Origin: Gemmatimonas sp.
Lineage (GTDB): Bacteria > Gemmatimonadota > Gemmatimonadetes > Gemmatimonadales > Gemmatimonadaceae
Reading direction: 5' to 3'
Assembly (NCBI RefSeq): GCF_021298855.1
Contig: NZ_JAJTHI010000020.1
Span: 1-64,000 of the forward strand
Length of the DNA stretch: 64,000 bases
Shown here: positions 18,390 to 26,680 of the stretch, piece by piece
How the letters are laid out: each line of letters begins with the position of its first letter
Numbering within the stretch: the stretch's first letter is position 1
Notes under the pieces: generated by a model
The model's input: only the letters and a program-made list of their open reading frames with translations
What the model was told of the DNA's origin: nothing
Databases searched by the model: none
Program-made: the position numbers and the translations under genes

Positions 18390-18418
18390 AGTCTAGCCGC
18401 CGGGAGACGGCAAGTCAA
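18390..18418 (-). promoter_or_regulatory. Promoter of the M50 protease-scpA-scpB-rluB run
   Basis: Minus-strand -35 TTGACT (18413-18418) and -10 TAGACT (18390-18395), spaced 17 bp. The predicted start near 18383 leaves a leader of about 80 nt before the GTG at 18303. Confidence 0.75.
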
Positions 18419-18468
18419 AAGTATTCCACACGGAAAGTTATCCACATGGCGTGGGAGGCCCGCTCTCG

Positions 18469-18564
18469 GCTTCCCGCTTCCTGCCACCTGCCCCCCGCTT
18501 CCTCCCCGTGCCCCCCACGAGGGAGCAGGCAGCGGGAGGCGGGAAGCAGGAAACAGGCGTGCGA
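18469..18564. repeat. Dispersed intergenic GGAAGC-rich repeat, arranged as an inverted pair
   Basis: The right half (18521-18564) matches 43196-43239 at 36 of 44 positions without gaps. The left half (18469-18505) is a degenerate inverted copy, so the whole stretch can fold into a long imperfect hairpin. It lies in the 406-nt gap between the divergent M50 protease and rpsT genes, outside both promoters. Composition is strongly purine-skewed on one arm, and no reading frame fits it. Confidence 0.7.
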
Positions 18565-18594
18565 AACGGCTCTTCGCGCAGCAGTAGCAACGGC

Positions 18595-18623
18595 TTGACC
18601 CCCGCCTCGGGTTCGCCTAAGTT
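18595..18623 (+). promoter_or_regulatory. rpsT promoter, sigma-70 type
   Basis: TTGACC at 18595-18600 and TAAGTT at 18618-18623 with a 17-bp spacer, about 90 nt before the rpsT start. AGGAG at 18698-18702 is the ribosome site. Confidence 0.8.
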
Positions 18624-18709
18624 CACCAGTCTGTTCCGCCGTGGCCGGATTCCATCCGTCTGCCGGGTGGTGTTCTGTCACTGTCAAACAAGTTCCCAGG
18701 AGTTTTTTC

Positions 18710-18961
18710 GTGCCGAATATCAAGTCCGCGAAGAAGGATTTGCGGAAGTCGCGTGCGGCAGCGGTGCGCAACCGCGCCCAGCGCTCGGCGCTGCGGACTG
18801 CCGTGAAGAAGGCGAAGGCGGCGGCGGCGGCGGCGGATGACCGTCTCAACGCCGTGTCGTTGCTCGATCGCGCGGCGCGCAAGGGACTCATTCACAAGAA
18901 CGCGGCGGCCCGTCAGAAGAGCAAGATCGCCAAGCAGGCCAACAAGGCCGCTGCCGCGTAA
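18710..18961 (+). CDS. rpsT: 30S ribosomal protein S20
   Basis: Small basic primary 16S-binding protein, 83 residues. It starts with GTG at 18710, reads (M)PNIKSAKKDLRKSRAAAVRN, and is rich in Lys, Arg and Ala throughout, ending KSKIAKQANKAAAA. AGGAG is placed 7 nt upstream. The frame is open another 23 codons, but the family start and ribosome site fix the GTG. It is monocistronic: own promoter upstream and a strong hairpin 23 nt downstream. Confidence 0.97.
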   Translation: MPNIKSAKKDLRKSRAAAVRNRAQRSALRTAVKKAKAAAAAADDRLNAVSLLDRAARKGLIHKNAAARQKSKIAKQANKAAAA

Positions 18962-18984
18962 CGCGCGGTCGCCGGTTGGCTCAA

Positions 18985-19022
18985 CGCAGAAGGCCGGTCT
19001 CTCGCGAGACCGGCCTTCTGCG
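18985..19022. terminator. Strong hairpin after rpsT, bidirectional terminator candidate
   Basis: Perfect 17-bp stem (18985-19001 with 19006-19022) closed by a TCGC tetraloop. No U tract follows on either strand. It lies between convergent rpsT and the 413-residue gene, so it can serve both. Confidence 0.75.
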
Positions 19023-19055
19023 TTCCGGCTGAAAGCAACCGCCAGCGCACTCGTA

Positions 19056-20297
19056 TCAGAACGCCGCCAACTCTCCCCCGCACCGCTCGCAGTACCACTC
19101 GGTGGGCAGGTTCATCGTGCTGCACTCGGTGCAGCGCAACGTCTTCTGTGGCTCGGCCGAGGCAGCGGTGGTGGGGGCAGCGCTGCCGAACGGACCGGCC
19201 CCTGGCGGCGCCGATTCGGGGGCCCCATTGGGATCGATGACCGATCGCAGAAACGCCAGATCGTCGAACGGATCGGCGGCCTTGGGGGCGGGCTTGGGGG
19301 TCACGGTTGCGGTGGAGCGCTCCCGGCGGGTGTCGTGTTCGGGCTCGATGCCCTGCAGCGACTGCACGAACTGCGCGTCGGCCGGCCCCGTGGCGCTGCC
19401 GAACATGGCCAACGCCTGGTCCACCTCGGCCTGCTGGGCCACCGCCTCCGCCGACAGCGCCGGCGTGGCGATGGGCGCTGCCGAGGGAGCGGCGGGTGAC
19501 GACCGCTCCGGCTCCGGGACGGCCGCAAGGCTCGAGGTGTTGAAGAGCGCCACCACGTCGGCGAGCACGCCTTCGTGGCGCGCCGCCGCAGGCACGGGGG
19601 TATCGGCCATCCCCGGCCCATCGATATCGAGCAGGGGCGGCTCTGGTTCCGTGGCGGCACGCTCTTCTTCCGCGGGGGAACGAACGAGGGATGTGGGCTC
19701 GAGGGAGAGCGTGACGACCGGTGTGGGGACCGACGCCTCGAGCGGAGGCTGCGCCTCGGCAACGGGTGCCGGCGCGGCTGCCGGATTGCTCGGCTGCTTG
19801 TCGGAGAGGGGGGGCGATCCTTCAGGCAGCGGCGCCAGTGTCGCCACGGTCGCCCCGACCGCCGGCTCGGCCTTGGGCTCGACGCGGGCGCTCGCCAGCA
19901 ATGCGCGCACATCCTCCACTTCTGCCAACAGCGTGCCGCGTTCCTCACCGAGCGTACCGATGCGGGCCTCGATGTCCTGCCGCACCGCGTCCCAGCGCTC
20001 GTGGTCGTACTCGCCCACCAGATTGCGCAGCATCCCTTCGGCGAGTTCTTCTTCCAGCGCCGACAGTCGTCCTTCGAGGTCACCGAGTCGCTGCTCGATT
20101 TCACCGCCGAACGCGGCGAGGGCGCCCACGTGCGCCCGGAGCTGCGTCAACACCCCCGTGCGACGGGCCACGTAGTCCCCGTGGACCCGTTCGAATACGC
20201 GAGCGGGGGTCTCGGCGCGCTTGGCCTCGAGGGCAGCAAGCCACTCGTCATAGCGCTGGCGCTCCGCGACCAGCGCGCGCACTTCTTCGATGGACAC
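19056..20297 (-). CDS. Coiled-coil protein with disordered middle and C-terminal zinc ribbon, function unknown
   Basis: A 413-residue protein I cannot assign to a family. Residues 1 to about 140 are charged and predicted helical/coiled coil (LEGRLSALEEELAEGMLRNL, DIEARIGTLGEERGTLLAEV). About 145-380 is Pro/Ala/Glu-rich and probably disordered. The last 27 residues form a zinc-ribbon-like C-x2-C-x10-C-x2-C (CTEC to CERC). The GTG start at 20297 has GGAG about 9 nt upstream. It is a single gene facing rpsT. The 249 nt behind it, up to pyrC, contain nothing I can name. A scaffold or regulatory role is only a guess. Confidence 0.8.
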   Translation of the reverse strand: MSIEEVRALVAERQRYDEWLAALEAKRAETPARVFERVHGDYVARRTGVLTQLRAHVGALAAFGGEIEQRLGDLEGRLSALEEELAEGMLRNLVGEYDHERWDAVRQDIEARIGTLGEERGTLLAEVEDVRALLASARVEPKAEPAVGATVATLAPLPEGSPPLSDKQPSNPAAAPAPVAEAQPPLEASVPTPVVTLSLEPTSLVRSPAEEERAATEPEPPLLDIDGPGMADTPVPAAARHEGVLADVVALFNTSSLAAVPEPERSSPAAPSAAPIATPALSAEAVAQQAEVDQALAMFGSATGPADAQFVQSLQGIEPEHDTRRERSTATVTPKPAPKAADPFDDLAFLRSVIDPNGAPESAPPGAGPFGSAAPTTAASAEPQKTLRCTECSTMNLPTEWYCERCGGELAAF

Positions 20298-20546
20298 GAC
20301 GGCTACTCCGCGAGGATGGACAAGGGGTGAACTCCGGAAAGCTCACGGGGACGAACGGATGACGCTAGCACCACCTGCCTGACTGCCGACGATGAGCGGC
20401 ACCCGCTGTCACGCCGAGGAGAGTGACGGACGTTACCGCTTCGCTCGCGGCGCCATGGAATGTGACACCATGAACCGGGAGCGCACGCCCCGCCAGCCGC
20501 GCAGCGTGACCGGCGTCACCCCGCGCGTCCCCTCCCGCAGGACCGG

Positions 20547-21845
20547 TCAGGCGCTGTAGACGAGGCGGCCGCCGACCACAGTATGTACCGCCTGTCCGGT
20601 AAACGCATGACCGGCGTACGGCGTGTTCCGCCCTTTGGACTTGAAGCGCGTGGGATCACAGCTCCAGCTGCGCGACGGATCGAAGATGGTGACGTCGGCG
20701 AGGGCGCCCCGGGCGAGCGAGCCCCCCGGCAAGCGGAAGATCTTCGCCTGCTTGCAGCTCATGGCATCGACCAGTTGCGACAGCGAAATGATGCCGCGGT
20801 GCAGCAGGTACGTGGTGTTGACCGCCAGCGCCGTCTCGAGCCCCACGATGCCATTGGGGGCATCGGCGAACTCACGTTCCTTCTCATCGTAGTGGTGCGG
20901 CGCGTGGTCGGTGACGAGCAGGTCGATGGTGCCATCGGCCACGCCCTGCTGCAGTGCCTCCACATCCTCGGCGGTGCGGAGCGGCGGGTTCATCTTGGCG
21001 TTGGTGTTGTAGCCGTCCACCGCCTCTTCCGTGAGGGAGATGTGGTGCGAGCACACCTCGGCGGTCACGTTGATGCCACGCTCCTTGCCCCACCGCACCA
21101 GCTCGACCGAGCCCTTGGTGCTGAGGTGGCACAGGTGAATGTGCCCGCCGGTGCGCTTGGCCAGCAGGATGTCCCGAATGACGTAGATCTCCTCGGCCTC
21201 GGCCGGGATGCCCTTGAGCCCGAGCTTGGCGCTCATGATGCCCTCGTTCATGCTGCCACCGCGCGCGAGCGTCATGTCTTCGCAGTGCTCGGCAATGGGC
21301 ACATTGAAGGCGCGCGCGTACTCGAGGGCCGTGCGCATGAGCTGCGCACTTTCCACCGGCTTGCCGTCGTCGCTGAAGGCCACCGCGCCCGCGCTCACCA
21401 TTTCGGCAATCTCGGCGAGTGTTTCCCCCTTCTGGCCCACCGAGATGGCGCCGTACGGGTACACGCGCGCGAGCCCGGCGTTCTCCCCCTGGCGCTTCAC
21501 GAAACCCACCACCGCCTGATTGTCGGTGACCGGCTTGGTGTTGGGCATGGCGCACACGGCGGTGATGCCCCCGGCCACGGCGCTGTGCGCCCCCGACGCC
21601 ACGGTCTCCACGTCTTCGCGTCCCGGTTCGCGCAGGTGCACATGCACATCGATGAAACCCGGTGCGACCACGAGGCCGGAGGCGTCGAGCACCTCTGCCC
21701 CATCGGGCGTGCCGAGTGAACCGCCGCAGGCCTCCACCACGCCATGGCGCAGCAGCACATCGCCCACGGCATCGAGCCCCTGCGAGGGATCGATGATGCG
21801 TCCGCCCTTGATGAGCAGGTCGCGCGTTCCGATCGGGTGCGCCAT
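20547..21845 (-). CDS. pyrC: Dihydroorotase
   Basis: Third step of pyrimidine synthesis, carbamoyl-aspartate to dihydroorotate; a cytosolic zinc amidohydrolase. At 432 residues it is the class I (long) type. Metal ligands and motifs are GFIDVHVHLREPG near 64, SDDGKP, EHCED, HLCHLSTKGSVELV and the catalytic TDHAPHHYDEK. The start ATG follows the pyrB stop directly (TAAATG). It is last in pyrR-pyrB-pyrC. The common partner for ATCase in other bacteria, an inactive PyrC, is not the case here: all ligands are present. Confidence 0.96.
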   Translation of the reverse strand: MAHPIGTRDLLIKGGRIIDPSQGLDAVGDVLLRHGVVEACGGSLGTPDGAEVLDASGLVVAPGFIDVHVHLREPGREDVETVASGAHSAVAGGITAVCAMPNTKPVTDNQAVVGFVKRQGENAGLARVYPYGAISVGQKGETLAEIAEMVSAGAVAFSDDGKPVESAQLMRTALEYARAFNVPIAEHCEDMTLARGGSMNEGIMSAKLGLKGIPAEAEEIYVIRDILLAKRTGGHIHLCHLSTKGSVELVRWGKERGINVTAEVCSHHISLTEEAVDGYNTNAKMNPPLRTAEDVEALQQGVADGTIDLLVTDHAPHHYDEKEREFADAPNGIVGLETALAVNTTYLLHRGIISLSQLVDAMSCKQAKIFRLPGGSLARGALADVTIFDPSRSWSCDPTRFKSKGRNTPYAGHAFTGQAVHTVVGGRLVYSA

Positions 21846-22805
21846 TTATGCGTTTCCTTTCTTGGCTGCTTCAGCCAGTTCAGGCTTGCCACCGGCAAGC
21901 AGGTAGAGCACCGCCATGCGAACGGCCACCCCATTGGTGACCTGGTCGAGAATCACCGAATGCGGACCATCGGCGACATCACTGTCGATCTCGACGCCGC
22001 GATTCATGGGACCGGGGTGCAGGATGAGCAGATCGCGCGACGCCTTCTCGAGGCGCGCGCTGGTGACGCCGAAGACGCGATTGTATTCGCGCAGCGACGG
22101 GATGTAGCCGGCCTGCATGCGTTCGAGCTGCAGGCGCAGCACGTTGAGCGCATCGGCCCACTCGATGGCTTCCTCGATGCGGTTGAACACCGAGACCCCC
22201 ATGGCCTCGATGGCATTGGGGAGCAGCGACCGCGGGCCGCACACCGCCACCTCGGCGCCGAGCTTGGTGAGCCCCCAGATGTTCGAGCGCGCCACCCGCG
22301 AGTGGAGCACGTCGCCCACGATGCAGATGCGCTTGCCCGCGAGGTCGCCGAACCGATCGCGCAAGGTGAGCAGGTCGAGCAGTGCCTGCGTGGGGTGCTC
22401 GTTGGTCCCGTCGCCCGCATTGATCACATTCGACTCGATGCGCTCGGCGAGGAACTGCGCCGCACCGGAGGCCCCGTGGCGGATGACGACCATGTCGATC
22501 TTCATGGCCTCGAGATTGCGCGCGGTATCGACGAGCGTCTCACCCTTGCTCACACTGGAGCCGGCCGACGCCACGTTCACGGTGTCGGCGCTGAGCCGCT
22601 TCTCGGCGAACTCGAAGGAGATGCGCGTGCGCGTGGAGGCTTCGAAGAACAGGTTGACGATGGTGGCGCCGCGCAGCGTGGGCACCTTCTTGATGGCGCG
22701 CTCGGAGATCTCGCGAAACGGCACGGCGGTGTCGAGCACCAGCCGGATCTGCTCGGCGGAGAGCGGCGCGAGTCCCAGCAGATCCTTGCCGAGGGGGCCA
22801 GGCAC
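21846..22805 (-). CDS. pyrB: Aspartate carbamoyltransferase catalytic subunit
   Basis: Joins carbamoyl phosphate and aspartate, the committed pyrimidine step. The 319-residue protein has the carbamoyl-phosphate site [13 protein letters not shown] near 54, [25 protein letters not shown] and [14 protein letters not shown]. No pyrI regulatory subunit is found, so control is likely at expression level through PyrR and by enzyme association with PyrC as in other class A-type systems (inference). The start lies 3 nt after pyrR. Confidence 0.97.
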   Translation of the reverse strand: MPGPLGKDLLGLAPLSAEQIRLVLDTAVPFREISERAIKKVPTLRGATIVNLFFEASTRTRISFEFAEKRLSADTVNVASAGSSVSKGETLVDTARNLEAMKIDMVVIRHGASGAAQFLAERIESNVINAGDGTNEHPTQALLDLLTLRDRFGDLAGKRICIVGDVLHSRVARSNIWGLTKLGAEVAVCGPRSLLPNAIEAMGVSVFNRIEEAIEWADALNVLRLQLERMQAGYIPSLREYNRVFGVTSARLEKASRDLLILHPGPMNRGVEIDSDVADGPHSVILDQVTNGVAVRMAVLYLLAGGKPELAEAAKKGNA

Positions 22806-22808
22806 GGG

Positions 22809-23360
22809 TCAGCTCTCCTCGTCGCGGGAGACGATGAGCACTTCGTCGCGGCCATCGAGTTCCTCGATGCACACATCCACGCGCTGACCGGCGGCGACAT
22901 CGATGCGGCGCCCCACGATGTCGGCGTGGATGGGGAGCTCGCGCCCCCCGCGATCCACGAGGACCGCGAGCGCAATGCGCGCCGGCCGACCAAAGTCGGC
23001 CAATTCGTCGAGCGCGGCGCGCACGGTGCGTCCGGTGTACAACACGTCGTCCACGATGACCACACGCTGATCATCGAGTGCCCAGGGCAGCGAGGTCGCC
23101 CCGACGACGGGGCGCGGCCCCACCGTTTGCAGGTCGTCGCGGTAGAGCGTGATGTCGAGCGCCCCGGAGGCCACCGTGACCCCTTCCTGTGCCGCGATGA
23201 TGCGGACGATGCGCTCGGCGAGTTGCACGCCGCGGCGTTGAATGCCGACGATGACGAGGTTGTCGCAGCCGGCGTTGAGCTCGATGATCTGGTCGGCCAT
23301 GCGACGCAACGTGCGGTCGAGCGCACGTGCGTCCAGCACGGTGGTTGGCTTCCTTGGCAT
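22809..23360 (-). CDS. pyrR: Bifunctional pyr operon regulator / uracil phosphoribosyltransferase PyrR
   Basis: A 183-residue PRTase-fold protein from the ATG at 23360. The PRPP loop VVIVDDVLYTGRTVRAALDE lies near 99-118, and VIVGIQRRGVQLAERI is the PyrR-type N-terminal loop. In Firmicutes it binds pyr mRNA and attenuates transcription; in other phyla it can act at translation or only as an enzyme. I found no PyrR-binding consensus in its leader, only a GC-rich hairpin at 23391-23420. It heads pyrR-pyrB-pyrC. Confidence 0.95.
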   Translation of the reverse strand: MPRKPTTVLDARALDRTLRRMADQIIELNAGCDNLVIVGIQRRGVQLAERIVRIIAAQEGVTVASGALDITLYRDDLQTVGPRPVVGATSLPWALDDQRVVIVDDVLYTGRTVRAALDELADFGRPARIALAVLVDRGGRELPIHADIVGRRIDVAAGQRVDVCIEELDGRDEVLIVSRDEES

Positions 23361-23390
23361 GGCGGACAAGTTAACAGCGCCACGCACGAA

Positions 23391-23420
23391 GCGGCGGGCG
23401 CCCCCCCGGACGCCCGCCGC
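23391..23420. terminator. GC-rich hairpin between the 158-residue gene and pyrR
   Basis: Perfect 10-bp stem (23391-23400 with 23411-23420) and a 10-nt loop. No U run follows. It could terminate the upstream gene or belong to a pyr leader; no alternative antiterminator pairing is evident. Confidence 0.5.
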
Positions 23421-23460
23421 TCCCCTACCCTTACGTCCTACGTGGAGATCCGGCCATTGC

Positions 23461-23937
23461 CTACCATTCGTGGTGCGATCGCGGCTGCTCGTTGGGCTTG
23501 GGCTTGGGCGACCAGAGACCATGCAGCGGCGACAGATGCCGGGCGGCGGTACGCGCGGCCCGGAGCCGTGCCTTGTCGATGGGCGGCACGTACGAGGTGG
23601 CTGCGTACATGGCGATGTCGGCGGCCGCCTCCATGGTGGCCTGCGCGAAGCCGAGCGACCAGTCCGGGCCGTACGGGTGCGAATCGGCACGTTCCTCGAC
23701 GCCACGTCCGAAGGCCACGCACTTGTCGGCCGCTTCCTTGAGCGAGCGGCTCGAGGCCAGGTGCGCCACCACCACATGCAGTCCGTCCCGTCGTCCCATG
23801 TGATACGTGGGCGACTGGAGCGCATCGCTGGCCGGCGCCTCGACCACCCCCGTGGCAATCCCCGTCAGCAGCACGCAGTGTTGCGAGAAGTAGCTGCGAA
23901 TGGGATCGACCGGTGGTTCTTCGAGGATCGGGGACAT
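23461..23937 (-). CDS. Conserved-looking 158-residue protein of unknown function
   Basis: I do not recognise it. The frame shows the strong third-position G/C preference of neighbouring genes, which supports it being real. The protein starts MSPILEEPPVDPIRSYF, has no signal peptide or membrane helix, and includes an amphipathic middle (AHLASSRSLKEAADKCVAFG) and a basic tail ending SHHEW. It contains two Cys and several His. It lies on the same strand as the ATP-grasp pair, 246 nt downstream, and 100 nt before pyrR. The 246-nt spacer has several GC hairpins but no RNA family I could recognise. Confidence 0.6.
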   Translation of the reverse strand: MSPILEEPPVDPIRSYFSQHCVLLTGIATGVVEAPASDALQSPTYHMGRRDGLHVVVAHLASSRSLKEAADKCVAFGRGVEERADSHPYGPDWSLGFAQATMEAAADIAMYAATSYVPPIDKARLRAARTAARHLSPLHGLWSPKPKPNEQPRSHHEW

Positions 23938-24183
23938 GGCTGGTTCCGGCAGAATGGTGTCCTACGGTCGCGGCAATTGCCGCCTTCACCACGCCGGTAG
24001 GGCAAGCGGTGTGCCGCCGTCGGGGCCTTCGGCCCAGCGCCTGTTTCCCTCTGAACACGCCAGTTTTCGGTGCCGGCGCGGCCGGCCGGGACCGCCGGAC
24101 GTTGCAACAACACGACCGGCAGTGCGGCGTGTGCGCCACACCCACCGGCGGCGCTGCGGTCTCTGCAGGCGCCCGACGGCAGG

Positions 24184-25410
24184 TCAGCTCGCGTACAGGT
24201 GCAGGTCGGTCCCCACGAAGTCGGCGAGCGCCTTGCACGTGTCCCAATCGGGGTGCCGAAGGGTCACGTAACCGTCCGACAGCAGCGTGCTCTTCCAGTC
24301 GCGACGGGGCGTGCCAACCGGCAGGAGATCGATGGCGCAGAGGGCATCGCCCAGCCGGCTCTTGATGCGATCCAGCCCTTCGATGCGCTGGATGCGCCCC
24401 TGACCGTGCGCCCGCTTCGTGATGCAGGCGCAGTTGTACTTTCGCTCGACGACCGGGGAGAAGGTGCCGTGCAGTTCGGCCTCGGCCCATCCGGCGAACA
24501 GGTCGATGTCACTGGCGAAGTTCATCAGGTCCACGGTGCGGGCGCCGGGCGGGCGGGCACCGATTTCCCCGAAGACCACTTCGCCGTCGGACTTGCGGTA
24601 CCATTCCATATGCGTGAACCCGGTGTCGTAGCCGAGCACCCGAATGACCTGCTCCCCAAGGGCGATGCCGTCGGTCACCCAGGGGTTGTCGACATGGCGG
24701 TACGAAAGCGTCTGGGGCGAGATCCACTCATTGGTGCGGGCAATGAGCGGCCGCGGGCGGTAGTGTCCCACGTGGAAATACTTGATCTCACCGCCGGCGC
24801 AGATCGTGTCGTAGGTGAACTCCTCGCCGTCGATGAACTCTTCCACGTCGACGGTTTCAATGTGGCCGAGCTGACGGATGGCCGCCGCCACCTCCGTGGC
24901 GTCGTCGCAGCGGAAGGTGTCCATGGACCCGGCGCCGGCGATGGGCTTGATGATGAGGGGATAGCCGACCACTTCGGCGGCCGCCCACACCTCGGCCGCG
25001 CTGCTGGCCACGGCGTGATGGGGGACCCGTACCCCGCCCTCGGCCAGCGCCTGCTTCATGAGGTCCTTGTTGCGGAACTTGACCGCCTGCGCGAAGCGCT
25101 GGCCGGGCACGTCGAACGCCTCCCGCAGGTGGGCCGCCAGCTCGACGCCCGGCTCCCAGAGGCAGCAGACGCGATCGAGCGTGCGGCTGCCCAGCCACCG
25201 ACGGATCTGCAGGATGGCGCTGGCCGTATCGCTGAAGAGGTCGGGCACCTGCAGATAGTCGCTGAGATGCCGGCGTGCCATTTCCGGCAGGTCCTGGGCC
25301 GGTCCATTCGCCACCCCCAGCACCTGCGCCCCCTGCAGGGACAGCCCGCGCGTGAAGAGCGGCATTTCCCCGGGGAACCCCGGGGTGATCATGAGAACGG
25401 TCTGCGACAT
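24184..25410 (-). CDS. ATP-grasp domain carboxylate-amine ligase-like protein (first of tandem pair)
   Basis: A 408-residue protein with an N-terminal Rossmann-like part (VLMITPGFPGEMPLFTRGL) and a central ATP-grasp fold. The fold shows KFRNKDLMKQALAEGGVRVPHH, the ATP-lysine strand YPLIIKPIAGAGSMDTF, EEFIDGEEFTYDTICAGGEI, and the metal-binding strand GEVVFGEIGARPPGA. ATP-grasp ligases join a carboxylate to an amine or thiol through an acyl phosphate; the substrates here are unknown. It resembles the next gene in domain order and in the EIxARPPGA motif, so the two look like ancient duplicates. It ends 246 nt before the 158-residue gene. Confidence 0.85.
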   Translation of the reverse strand: MSQTVLMITPGFPGEMPLFTRGLSLQGAQVLGVANGPAQDLPEMARRHLSDYLQVPDLFSDTASAILQIRRWLGSRTLDRVCCLWEPGVELAAHLREAFDVPGQRFAQAVKFRNKDLMKQALAEGGVRVPHHAVASSAAEVWAAAEVVGYPLIIKPIAGAGSMDTFRCDDATEVAAAIRQLGHIETVDVEEFIDGEEFTYDTICAGGEIKYFHVGHYRPRPLIARTNEWISPQTLSYRHVDNPWVTDGIALGEQVIRVLGYDTGFTHMEWYRKSDGEVVFGEIGARPPGARTVDLMNFASDIDLFAGWAEAELHGTFSPVVERKYNCACITKRAHGQGRIQRIEGLDRIKSRLGDALCAIDLLPVGTPRRDWKSTLLSDGYVTLRHPDWDTCKALADFVGTDLHLYAS

Positions 25411-25462
25411 GGAATCCCGATGAACGGTCGGAGGAGGGTGAGGCGGGAGCGGGAGGACGCCC

Positions 25463-26680
25463 CTACCTCAGCACCACGCGGATAGTGGAGATGATACGCG
25501 CGAGCGCGGCCTGCACCACCCCGGTGTCGGGATGTCGCACGATCATGAACCCCTCACCCTCGTAGCTCCCGGTGGGTGACTGGCCCAGGTGCGGCAGGCG
25601 GTAGTCGCAGATGAGGTGCCCCCACTCACGCTGCACCTGGTCGAGTCCCTCGACGGCGGCCACAGTGCCCTGCCCCTGGCCCCGCAGGTAGGCCGTCCCC
25701 ACGGCGTAGCGGCGCTCGGGAGGCGTGAACGTGCCGTCCACCATGAGGCGTACCCAGGCGCCGACAAAGTCCATGTCGTTGGCCCGCGAAATCATCGTGG
25801 TCATGTTGGCCCCCGGCGGGCGGGCGGCGATCTCGCTCACCGCGACGGAGCCGTCGGGACGCCGGAACCACTCGCAATGCGAGACCCCCGTGGTCATGCC
25901 CAGTGCACGCAGCGCCCGATCCCCCACGGCGCGGATATCGGCGTAGGCGGGATCATCCACCTCCCGGGGCAACAGCACCGTCCACTGTATCCACGGCGTC
26001 TCCAATACCTCGAGCGGCGTGGGCGCGTAGCGGGTGAGCGAGTGCCAGACGGCGTGTCCGTTGATGCTCACCGTTTCCAGGGAGTGCTCGGTACCGCGCA
26101 GGAACTCCTCGGCGAGCATGGGATCGTGCGCCGACGGGGCGTAGCGCTGCAGCACCTGCTCGAGTTCAGCCACGGTGCGCACCCGTTCCGTGGCCTTGGC
26201 CCCAGCACCGGCGGGCGGCTTGACCACAATGGGGAAGCCCACCTCGTGCACGAAGCGCCGCGCGTCGGCCGCTTCGTGCACGAGCTGGTGCCGCGCCACC
26301 GGCACGCCGGCGGCGCGCAGGACGTCCTTCATGCGGGCCTTGTCGCGGAAGTTGTGCGCCGCGGCGGCCGGCAGCCCGGGGATGCCCAGGCGCTCGCGCA
26401 CCTGCGCCAGCGGGAGCTGGCACTGCTCATAGGCCGCGAAGCAGCGGGCCACGGCACCGTGGGCGGCGGCAATGGCGCTCACGGCCCCCGCCAACTGATC
26501 GGCGTTCGTGACATCGGCCACCTGCCAGTGTGCCACCAGTCGCGAGCCCACGGCGGGGGCAAGCTCCGCCAGCGGCTGCTGCGCGACAACGGCGAGGCGG
26601 ACATGTGTCAGGTTCAGGGCCGCCTCGATCATCTGGGTGGCGGCCGGCGAGAAGAACGGACAGACAAAGATGACGAGCAT
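25463..26680 (-). CDS. ATP-grasp domain carboxylate-amine ligase-like protein (second of tandem pair)
   Basis: A 405-residue protein from the ATG at 26680. It begins MLVIFVCPFFSPAATQMIEA. The ATP-grasp part has NFRDKARMKDVLRAAGVPVARH, FPIVVKPPAGAGAKATERV, EEFLRGTEHSLETVSINGH and the catalytic strand GSVAVSEIAARPPGANMTTM. The order and motifs parallel the neighbouring ATP-grasp gene, but sequence divergence is large. The start overlaps the M28 peptidase stop by one base (TGATG), which implies coupled translation with the peptidase. Peptide or amino-acid ligation is inferred from the family; no carrier protein or precursor peptide is visible nearby. Confidence 0.85.
   Translation of the reverse strand: MLVIFVCPFFSPAATQMIEAALNLTHVRLAVVAQQPLAELAPAVGSRLVAHWQVADVTNADQLAGAVSAIAAAHGAVARCFAAYEQCQLPLAQVRERLGIPGLPAAAAHNFRDKARMKDVLRAAGVPVARHQLVHEAADARRFVHEVGFPIVVKPPAGAGAKATERVRTVAELEQVLQRYAPSAHDPMLAEEFLRGTEHSLETVSINGHAVWHSLTRYAPTPLEVLETPWIQWTVLLPREVDDPAYADIRAVGDRALRALGMTTGVSHCEWFRRPDGSVAVSEIAARPPGANMTTMISRANDMDFVGAWVRLMVDGTFTPPERRYAVGTAYLRGQGQGTVAAVEGLDQVQREWGHLICDYRLPHLGQSPTGSYEGEGFMIVRHPDTGVVQAALARIISTIRVVLR

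Noticed and set aside
23361-23460. PyrR-dependent attenuator in front of pyrR
   Set aside because: Only a simple GC hairpin is present; no PyrR-binding consensus and no mutually exclusive antiterminator could be found in 100 nt.
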